64,000 bases of DNA, taken from the NCBI GenBank assembly GCA_009664345.1, contig CP043547.1, forward strand, positions 930,001 through 994,000. The letters run 5' to 3'. Of the stretch, positions 34,871-42,587 are shown piece after piece (position 1 is the stretch's first letter; each line of letters begins with the position of its first letter). Origin of the DNA: Planctomycetales bacterium 10988. Lineage in GTDB: Bacteria > Planctomycetota > Planctomycetia > Pirellulales > Pb10988. The notes below the pieces were generated by a model. The model was not told where the DNA came from, did no database searches, and saw only the letters and a list, made by a program, of their open reading frames with translations. The position numbers and the translations under genes were made by a program.

Positions 34871-35914
34871 GTGAAGAAGGTGGGAATCGTCGGCATTGGG
34901 TTTATGGGAATGATTCATTATCTGGCATATCAACGGATGCAGAGTGCTGAGGTGGTAGCCATCAATACCCGAAATCAAAAGCGTTTGGCGGGGGATTGGC
35001 GAGATATTCAAGGAAACTTTGGTCCAGCAGGTGAGATGATGGACCTGTCTGGAATCGCTACTTATGCGGACTTCGAAGAGATCATCAAAGATGATTCGGT
35101 GGAAGTGATCGACCTTTGTTTGCCGCCGAACTTGCATCCTGAGTTCACTATTCAAGCACTGGAGGCGGGCAAAGATGTGATTGTAGAAAAGCCGATTGCC
35201 CTCACTTCCGCAGATGCCGATCGGATGTTGGAAGCGGCCGAGCAGTGTGGGCAGAAGCTGCTGGTTGCGCATGTCTTGCCATTTTTTCCAGAGTTTCAAT
35301 TTGCCTATCAAGCAGCGAAGGAAGGCACTTACGGAAAGCCAGTCGGCGGATTGTTCCAGAGGACGATTGCCGATCCGACTTGGTTGAAGGACTTTTATGA
35401 TCCCAAAACCGTGGGCGGTCCGCTGGTGGATCTGCACATTCACGATGCCCATTTCATTCGCCTTCTTTGGGGGATGCCGAAATCGGTGCGAACGATTGGG
35501 AGAATGAAGAACGAGGTCGTCGCCAGCTTCCAGACGCAATTCTGTTTTGAAGAGGATTGGGTCGTCTCCGCCAGTGGGGGCGTGATTCCGCAACAGGGCC
35601 GGCCTTTTGCTCATGGATTTGAACTGTATTTTGAGAAGACAACGCTGATCTTTCATCAATCGGTTTGGAATCAACTCGAAGGGGGAAATGGAATCCCGCT
35701 GACTTTATTAACTGAGGATGGCAAGGCCGTTCGGCCAGAGTTGGGCGATGGAGACCCGGTCCTCAGTTTTGTTGCGGAACTGGAAGAAGCGATGAAAGCC
35801 TTGGAGCCTGCTTCTGAACCTTCGCTCCTGGCTGGAGAAGTTGCTAGGGATGCTCTGTTATTATGTGAGATGCAAACGGAATCAGCTGTCAAAGGTGTCG
35901 AAGTTTCTCATTGA
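34871..35914 (+). CDS. Gfo/Idh/MocA-family oxidoreductase
   Basis: The 347-residue protein starts with GTG. It has a Rossmann front (KKVGIVGIGFMGMIHYLAYQ), a conserved EKPIALT motif near residue 105, and a C-terminal alpha/beta sheet domain with VGGPLVDLHIHDAHFIRLLW. These are marks of NAD(P)-dependent sugar or inositol dehydrogenases, often involved in carbohydrate breakdown in planctomycetes. It stands 70 bases after hpnE on the same strand but has no evident tie to squalene. The substrate is unknown. Confidence 0.85.
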   Translation: MKKVGIVGIGFMGMIHYLAYQRMQSAEVVAINTRNQKRLAGDWRDIQGNFGPAGEMMDLSGIATYADFEEIIKDDSVEVIDLCLPPNLHPEFTIQALEAGKDVIVEKPIALTSADADRMLEAAEQCGQKLLVAHVLPFFPEFQFAYQAAKEGTYGKPVGGLFQRTIADPTWLKDFYDPKTVGGPLVDLHIHDAHFIRLLWGMPKSVRTIGRMKNEVVASFQTQFCFEEDWVVSASGGVIPQQGRPFAHGFELYFEKTTLIFHQSVWNQLEGGNGIPLTLLTEDGKAVRPELGDGDPVLSFVAELEEAMKALEPASEPSLLAGEVARDALLLCEMQTESAVKGVEVSH

Positions 35915-36755
35915 GCGTTGTAATTGTTGCAATTTCTTCGATTTTTTTATCAAGTTTTCAATGGGAAGCCATTTGGTGGAAGTGGCGGACTTGAAATGCC
36001 AGTTTAATTCTATACTTTTACCAGTGATTGATCAAGAAATCTTTTACATCGTAAGTCATTTAATAACAATGCTTTATAGAACAACCTGCCTTTGTAAATC
36101 CAAAAGGGCGCCCTCCATTTCTTAGTTTCTCTAAAAAAATCCCTATCCAGGCACTCGGTTTGCGATAAAATTTGGCATGCTCATCTCAAGCATCCTTATG
36201 CTCACTCCTATTCGGTGAGGACACCGAACGAGCGTACGGCCCTTCTGGAAATGGATTTCCCTTCACTGCGTTTTCTGCAACCGGCTTGGTTGTCAACGCA
36301 CCGGTGCTTTTGAACCTCGTTTCAAAGTGCCTTTCATTACCGCTCAAAGACTCGAATGAGCTGGGCCGGTACTATCTGTTTTAAATCGTTTGAACTTTAG
36401 CAAAAACAGATTTTTCGAAGGGATGATTGATTGATGCGTCTCCTATATCACCTAAGAACCCGTCAGGTCGACCGATCACACCGACACTTAGAGCCTCTAT
36501 AACTGTTGTAAGGTGCGTAACTCGTTGGTAAAGCATGACTAAAGCCAAAAAAGCTTGGTCGAAAATCACCAACTTTTGTTTGACCTGGTATTAAACGTGA
36601 TCTATATTCAAATCGGTCGACGTGTAGGAAGCGCGAAACGGCCATTGTGTTTGCACACAGGTTTGGAACCGTTCCTTTTTGCTCACTCCTCCAAGGAAGG
36701 CTCTCATTTCGAGAGGCGTATGATGCAAAATCGCATCACACTGGAGTAAGGGAAA
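35915..36755. other. Long gene-free stretch
   Basis: About 840 bases contain no gene that I can support. Several short open frames exist, but none has protein-like composition. No RNA gene was recognised. It may carry the promoter of the downstream S41 protease. Confidence 0.4.
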
Positions 36756-38438
36756 ATGGCGACGGGGACTCTAGTGCGAAATCTTTTACCCATGCGACAA
36801 TTACTTAAAATATCGACAATTGGCCTAATGTGGGCCTCCTGTGTTTTCACAGGTTGGGAACCTTCCCAAGCCTGGTCGCAGGAGCTCCGTTTACGGTCGA
36901 CCAGCTCTTCTTTCAATGCCTTGGATAATGCTTTTCAAGTGGGCAAAGAGTTGGAAGCGAGTTCTCGCTGGTCGGAAGCCCTCACGCATTATGAAGAAGT
37001 TTTGCGTGAATATCCCGACAATCCAGTGTTATTACAACGTATTCAGGAAGCGAAAATCCATTACGGCATCAGTCGCCGTTACAGCGATGTCACCTTCCGG
37101 AACTATCTGATTGGATTGGATGAAGCTTCGGTGCTTTCTTTATATGAAGAAGTGCTGAACAAAGTGCATACGCATTATGTGCATGAGCCGAATTGGCAAG
37201 CGATCTCCGATCGTGGGACTTATGCAATTAATGTCGCTTTGAATGATGCCACCTTCAAACAAACAAATTTGAAAGATGTTCCCGAAGATTGGATCAACCA
37301 GTATCGAACGGATTTGAAAGAGCGTTCGGGCATTCAGGTGGTTCGTTCGCGACAAGATGCCATCGAACAAGCTCGGTTGGCGGGTCGCTTGGCCCGTCGC
37401 CATCTGGGCACTTCGCCGACTCCGATTGTGTTGGAATTTGTTTATCACGCGATTATCAACCTAGATGATTACTCTTCTTATTTGACGCCTGGTCAACTCG
37501 AAGACCTTTATTCGCAAATCGATGGAAATTTTGTTGGTTTAGGAATTGAACTGCAAGCCGATCAAGGCACCTTGTTGATTGTCAATGTGATTGAAGGCAG
37601 CCCGGCGTACCGTGTCGGAATTCGTCCTGGGGATCGGATTGTTTCGGTTGAAAATCAATCTCTGGATGGGATTTCGACTGATCAAGCCGCCAGCATGTTG
37701 CAAGGAGCGGAAGGGACGTTTGTCCAAGTTACCGTGCGAAGTGAGTCGGATCGCAAGTTGCGACAACATCGAATTGAACGCCGTCGCATTGAAGTTCCCA
37801 GTGTGGATAAGGCCCAGATTTTAGACCCGAATACGGGACTGGCTTACTTCCGCTTAACGAGTTTCCAAAAGACAACTCTTGGGGAAATTGATGCGACGCT
37901 TTGGAAATTGCATCGTGATGGCATGCGAAGTCTGGTCATTGACCTGCGAGGAAACCCCGGCGGGCTTCTTCCCAGTTCGGTAGAAGTTGCAGATCGTTTC
38001 ATTGCGGAAGGTCAGATTGTTTCCACCCGAGGACGCAGCCCAGATCAAAACTGGACGTACTCCGCCCATCGTTCGGGAACGTGGTACATGCCGCTGATCG
38101 TCTTGATTGACGGAGATAGTGCCAGTGCGGCGGAAATCTTTTCCGGTGCAATTCGCGATCATCGTCGAGGTTACTTAGTTGGGGAAACAACGTATGGCAA
38201 AGGTTCGGTGCAAAGTATTTTCTCTTTGGAAAATGCCCGATCCGGTCTCCGCTTGACCACTGCGAAGTTCTATTCGCCGCTTGGTCGTCCTTTTAACAAG
38301 ATCGGGGTCTCGCCGCATATCACGGTTCATTCCGTGGCCAAAGCGACCCTTCCTGGAGGAATTGCCACTGAGGTTGATAAAGACCCGGTGATCTTGGAAG
38401 CGATGCGACTTGCTCGTGATCAGTTTGCCAAAAAGTAA
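36756..38438 (+). CDS. S41-family carboxy-terminal processing protease
   Basis: The 560-residue protein starts after AAGGGAAA. It carries a signal-like hydrophobic segment (ISTIGLMWASCVFTGW), then a TPR-like helical pair (FQVGKELEASSRWSEALTHY). A PDZ domain at about 255-330 has GLGIELQADQGTLLIVNVIE then GIRPGDRI. The S41 catalytic part has LVIDLRGNPGGLL, the SASAAEIF motif near 455-461 and the catalytic Lys in TTYGKGSVQS. Such Ctp proteases cleave exported proteins at their C-terminal end in the periplasm. It stands alone and is followed by a strong terminator. Confidence 0.85.
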   Translation: MATGTLVRNLLPMRQLLKISTIGLMWASCVFTGWEPSQAWSQELRLRSTSSSFNALDNAFQVGKELEASSRWSEALTHYEEVLREYPDNPVLLQRIQEAKIHYGISRRYSDVTFRNYLIGLDEASVLSLYEEVLNKVHTHYVHEPNWQAISDRGTYAINVALNDATFKQTNLKDVPEDWINQYRTDLKERSGIQVVRSRQDAIEQARLAGRLARRHLGTSPTPIVLEFVYHAIINLDDYSSYLTPGQLEDLYSQIDGNFVGLGIELQADQGTLLIVNVIEGSPAYRVGIRPGDRIVSVENQSLDGISTDQAASMLQGAEGTFVQVTVRSESDRKLRQHRIERRRIEVPSVDKAQILDPNTGLAYFRLTSFQKTTLGEIDATLWKLHRDGMRSLVIDLRGNPGGLLPSSVEVADRFIAEGQIVSTRGRSPDQNWTYSAHRSGTWYMPLIVLIDGDSASAAEIFSGAIRDHRRGYLVGETTYGKGSVQSIFSLENARSGLRLTTAKFYSPLGRPFNKIGVSPHITVHSVAKATLPGGIATEVDKDPVILEAMRLARDQFAKK

Positions 38439-38468
38439 TCTTTTCAAGTTACAACTTGAATCAGCGAA

Positions 38469-38497
38469 GAAGGGGCCCACGACGGTCCCTTTTTTTG
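38469..38497 (+). terminator. Intrinsic terminator after the S41 protease gene
   Basis: AAGGGGCC pairs with GGTCCCTT (one mismatch) around a six-base loop, directly followed by seven T. It begins 31 bases after the stop. Confidence 0.8.
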
Positions 38498-38827
38498 TTG
38501 ACATGCCAAGTTCGGTGGGCCGTTCATGATTTGATCATACCGATTACACAGAAAAATTTTGTTATCATATTTTTTCGGAAATATTAGGGTGAAGAAAACT
38601 CATTCTCATTTCGTCAACGCTAGCGAGCGGCTTCGTCTTTCGATATGCTAAACGCGGAGTTGTCCCCCCTTTGCAACTCCCGACCCAAAGCCGTAGTGCT
38701 TTGCTTTAAAAACTTTGCTCCCTGCCAAGAACCTTGACTCTTTACACAATCGCGACCTTTGTGTCCGACGTGAAGCGGCTTGCCTCCGCCTTCCAATTCT
38801 CAATCTCTTGCAAGAGTGAGCCTCATC
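38498..38827. other. Upstream region of the large PEPCK-like gene
   Basis: About 330 bases hold no gene. A clear inverted repeat, GGAGTTG (38656-38662) with CAACTCC (38674-38680), loop eleven bases, lies about 150 bases before the start and could be a leader hairpin. Confidence 0.4.
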
Positions 38828-41800
38828 ATGACAGCAGTGGATCTTCGCCAGGCCGTTGGTTTTGATATTAATCCTGATGCTGAACGCAGCCAGCTTGAGA
38901 GAAAGCGAATTGTTCGCTACATCAATCTTCAGTTGATGGCCATGGGTTTGCCGACTGCCCTCCAGCCTGAAGACCGCGAGTTCTCTGAGTTTGCCAAAGG
39001 TTTGCTCGATCGCTTCCGTCAGCAATCGCAACTTCTTCGAGATCACCGTGCTCCGATCGATGCACGGATTGAAACCTTTCTCCAAAACCACTTTTCGGAT
39101 GTTGCCAAAGCGGATGCCTTGCGGCTCCCCAATCGTAGTTTCATTCTCGATCGTCATGGAATTGCCAGGGAGTTGTCGCTCCCCGTTGATGGAGATCACA
39201 TCAGCAGTGACTTGGTTGAATCTTATCGCGTCAAAAATGGAGTGTTGCACAATCCCCGGCATGATCGAAGAACGACCAAAGGGACCTTTCATGTCTGTGA
39301 AGGTGGGCTTCCGATCGCAGGTGATAAGAAGGCGGTTCCCAAGAAAACCTTCGTTGCTCTCTTCCAAGCTGCGATGAAGCCGCCAGCCAAGCTGAACGAA
39401 CTTCCTTTCACGAGCAATCTCGATACTCCCGCTCAAAGCTTCGTCTCTCTGCTGCTGCGTCCGATGGTCTGTCCTGAAGTCCCTGGCGTTTGTCCTCAAA
39501 AGACGATGGAAACGCGGTTTTATGTGCCGGGTAGTTTGGTTAGCAACTTGGATTTTGTGGAGTCAATCTTTGGCAATGCCGGCGATGCAAGCCTGCCCGA
39601 GAACGATGCTGCACTCGATATCGAACATTGGACCGGACACACCGGGGCGGTGATTCTAGCGCCGCAAATGCTTTCGTTGACCAAGAAAGAAGTGCATCTT
39701 CCCCATTGGGAGGAAGCGACCGAACAGCAACGAAAAGATGGAATGTGCTGGACGGATGAGTCGGAGATTTACAACGATGGGACGCCGTTCAAACTTACTT
39801 GCCGCACAGATGAAGGCGTCGTCGTCACCCTGATCGCAGATAACTATTTCGGCTATTGCAAGAAGGAAGTCAAAACGCAACTTAGCTACTCGGCCAACTT
39901 GTATGGGAACGCCGAAGAAGAGCACGCCGGCGGTGCCTTGGCTTTTTCGAGCTATAGCCTCGGCGACAACTATCAGGTCATCAGCCGCAAATTTAATGGA
40001 CGGACTTTTGCGGATATCACCCGGGATTATGCTCCGATCATGGAGGTAAAACCGGAAGGATATGCCGTTGATAAGCTGTTCAATAACTTGATTTATATCC
40101 CTGAAGATGCCAACGCGAGTTTGATCGAGCAGAAGATTCGTTGGACGCATGAAGGGAAAGAGAGCAGTATTCCGCTTCTGCCCGGCAAAGTTTATATGGC
40201 TCCGTCGGGATATAAGCTCCGTATGGAAAAACACCCGGAAGCCCCGAGTTGGCGGCTGATCGGAACAACGGGCGAAGGTGTCTTCTGCCACAAGCCTTGT
40301 ACCGTCAGCGGTGGAGGGAAGAGTGAAATCAGCAAATCGCTCAATGATTATATGCTGTTTGGTTCGATCTTTGTGGCGGACCTCGACGATGACCTCGATC
40401 GCATTCAAGAGATGATCGATTACGATTACCAATATCGTTGGCGAGAAGATTCCAAACGGCGTCCTGATTATTCCAAACGCAGTAGTCGGGCGTTGCTCGA
40501 TCCAAAGCGATCACTCGGAAGTGTGGTGAAATTGCTTACCCCTTCGCCAGATTATACGGACGAATATAACGACTGGTTAGAGGCCAAGCCGAATTATCTC
40601 TATGCCATTCTTTTCATTATCAAACGATTCTACCGACCCGATTGGGGAGAGACTTGGCGGGAACGTTTCACGGTTGACTTGGTGAATGGTTTCCCCGGTC
40701 ATGAGCTGAAATACCATGACCGTAAGATCGTCGGTTTCTATCTTCGCGTCGGGTTGCATGGAGCCCAATCAAGCTGGCGAACCTTTAAACTCCGCCAGGA
40801 TTTCTGCCCTGCCGCGAAAGTTCAAACGGAAGATGATATCTCTGCCTCTGTGGTTGTGCCAAAGAAACAGATTCCGTATGTCGATCACGATCGGATGACT
40901 CTCTCATGTAAGTTCACCAAGAACTGTGAATATCGTCTCTTCCAGCGTCCGGATGATGCCATCCATCGCGGGCTAGATAAGCAAACCGAATGGGACCTCG
41001 CGCAGCCGGGCAACTTTATCTCCAACTTCGAACCACTAACGCATGCCGAAATTGCTCAGATGATGGAGTACGTGGCGGACTTTGAATCGTTCAGCGAACC
41101 GATGCAAAAGATGCTGAAAGAGATGTACGAAAGCGAAGATACCTACGTTGTTTGCTCCGCGAATCCTCGCAAGATGGCCGATGGGCAGCCGACCAAAAAT
41201 CCTCGCTATTTGCAAGTCCGGCCCGACTTGGTGAAGCCCTTGGACAAGTATGTAGCCGAACAAGGAATTCGATTCTCCAGGGCGATCCCCATTGACGAGG
41301 CCGTTCATCAGCCGGTCGATTCGGTATTGGTCGGACGTCGGAACAATCCCCCGGACTATGACCAAGGGATTCGTCCTTTGGCGGTCTATAATCCAATTCA
41401 TTACCAAGAGTTGCCGGAACTCTTCATGGACTTTATTTGCTCCTTGACGGGAAAAAGTCCTTCTACAACGGGTGCCGGGAGCGAAGGGGCGTTGACCAAG
41501 GGGCCGTTTAATGCGTTGCGATTCGCCCCGGATTTGAATACGGCCCTTATTAGTTATGCCCTCACCGGATTGCATGGCTTCTCGACTGCCGCGGGTCACA
41601 TCGGCCCAAATGTCCGTGTTGATCATGACGTCAGTTTGTTGATCCCGGAAGTCTGGTGCCGATTGACCGCCCGGGAACGCGATCCCGAATACCTCATCGA
41701 ACAACGCTTGCTGGCCCCGCTTGAAGATTTCACTCATAAGGGCGAACGCATTTTCGCCAGCCGCCTTGGCTATCGGATCACCCGGCGATTCGTGCAACGT

Positions 41801-42304
41801 TTCTTCGGCCGTATCTTTGACAATCCGGATAAGGTCTTTGATCAATCGATTCTTGAGCCGGAAACGCAGGACTTTGAAGCCTGGGTCGATGGGATCAAGT
41901 ATATTACCGAGGCTCATCAGCGAGTGGCTCGCCAATACTTTGCCGATGGGACGGTGGAAGACCTTTGCCCGCCGCTTAAGGCCATTGTGCATATCATGGC
42001 CGAAGGAACCTATGAGGGAAAGAATGCCCAAGACCCTGCGATTCGGCAAATGTTCCAGCGAGATGCAATCTACAAAAGCGATTGGTATGCAGGGCGTTTA
42101 AAGATCAAACAGCAGCGTGATATTGCCCTTTGGAAGAAACATCTGGCGAATTTGCAATCCGCTCAATCGAACCCTGTGTATCAGCACTATCGACTGTTGA
42201 ACATCGACGAAAAGAAACAATACGCAGAAGCCGAACTCGCACGCGTTCAGGACCCCAGTTATCTCGACTCACTCCGAGGTACATTGGGTGCATCCAAGTT
42301 GTAA
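38828..42304 (+). CDS. Very large enzyme, possibly PPi-type phosphoenolpyruvate carboxykinase
   Basis: The 1158-residue protein has no signal peptide or membrane helix. The ATG at 38828 is preferred over one at 38780. It contains WTGHTGAVILAPQM near residue 275, a P-loop-like SGGGKSE at 494-500, YNPIHYQELPELFMDFICSL near 865 and a long well-conserved-looking C-terminus (TGLHGFSTAAGHIGPNVRVD). The combination of length (PPi-type PEPCKs are about 1100-1150 residues), a P-loop and no other known domain fits the pyrophosphate-dependent PEPCKs of Propionibacterium and Entamoeba. That enzyme interconverts oxaloacetate and PEP using pyrophosphate or phosphate. This call is from size and remembered pattern; it could instead be an unnamed conserved family. 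Confidence 0.5.
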   Translation: MTAVDLRQAVGFDINPDAERSQLERKRIVRYINLQLMAMGLPTALQPEDREFSEFAKGLLDRFRQQSQLLRDHRAPIDARIETFLQNHFSDVAKADALRLPNRSFILDRHGIARELSLPVDGDHISSDLVESYRVKNGVLHNPRHDRRTTKGTFHVCEGGLPIAGDKKAVPKKTFVALFQAAMKPPAKLNELPFTSNLDTPAQSFVSLLLRPMVCPEVPGVCPQKTMETRFYVPGSLVSNLDFVESIFGNAGDASLPENDAALDIEHWTGHTGAVILAPQMLSLTKKEVHLPHWEEATEQQRKDGMCWTDESEIYNDGTPFKLTCRTDEGVVVTLIADNYFGYCKKEVKTQLSYSANLYGNAEEEHAGGALAFSSYSLGDNYQVISRKFNGRTFADITRDYAPIMEVKPEGYAVDKLFNNLIYIPEDANASLIEQKIRWTHEGKESSIPLLPGKVYMAPSGYKLRMEKHPEAPSWRLIGTTGEGVFCHKPCTVSGGGKSEISKSLNDYMLFGSIFVADLDDDLDRIQEMIDYDYQYRWREDSKRRPDYSKRSSRALLDPKRSLGSVVKLLTPSPDYTDEYNDWLEAKPNYLYAILFIIKRFYRPDWGETWRERFTVDLVNGFPGHELKYHDRKIVGFYLRVGLHGAQSSWRTFKLRQDFCPAAKVQTEDDISASVVVPKKQIPYVDHDRMTLSCKFTKNCEYRLFQRPDDAIHRGLDKQTEWDLAQPGNFISNFEPLTHAEIAQMMEYVADFESFSEPMQKMLKEMYESEDTYVVCSANPRKMADGQPTKNPRYLQVRPDLVKPLDKYVAEQGIRFSRAIPIDEAVHQPVDSVLVGRRNNPPDYDQGIRPLAVYNPIHYQELPELFMDFICSLTGKSPSTTGAGSEGALTKGPFNALRFAPDLNTALISYALTGLHGFSTAAGHIGPNVRVDHDVSLLIPEVWCRLTARERDPEYLIEQRLLAPLEDFTHKGERIFASRLGYRITRRFVQRFFGRIFDNPDKVFDQSILEPETQDFEAWVDGIKYITEAHQRVARQYFADGTVEDLCPPLKAIVHIMAEGTYEGKNAQDPAIRQMFQRDAIYKSDWYAGRLKIKQQRDIALWKKHLANLQSAQSNPVYQHYRLLNIDEKKQYAEAELARVQDPSYLDSLRGTLGASKL

Positions 42305-42587
42305 AAACTGCTTTTTGCGTTGAGTGTCTCTGTTCAACAAACATTAGAGGCAGGCCATTGCTGCTAATAGCTTCATTTCGATCTCGAAAGGATGATGCGC
42401 TACCCAGGGAATCTCTCAACTATAAAGCAAAAACGTACCTGTTATTCCTCTATGGCCCCTTTTGGCCTGCTGCTCGTCGAGCTTTCCATCCTGAGGGTTC
42501 TCTGATTGTAACCCTACTCAAGGAAAAAATCTCTACGAACAGCAAGCGGTGATGGAGGAAGCGATGGTTGATGGGAAGTTTTTATGT

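Noticed and set aside
38648-39499. Long minus-strand open frame opposite the PEPCK-like gene
   Set aside because: It is antisense to clearly coding sequence and lacks protein-like composition; open antisense frames are common opposite such genes.
41036-42049. 337-codon minus-strand frame within the PEPCK-like gene
   Set aside because: Antisense shadow; no motif, and the plus strand is a continuous conserved-looking protein.
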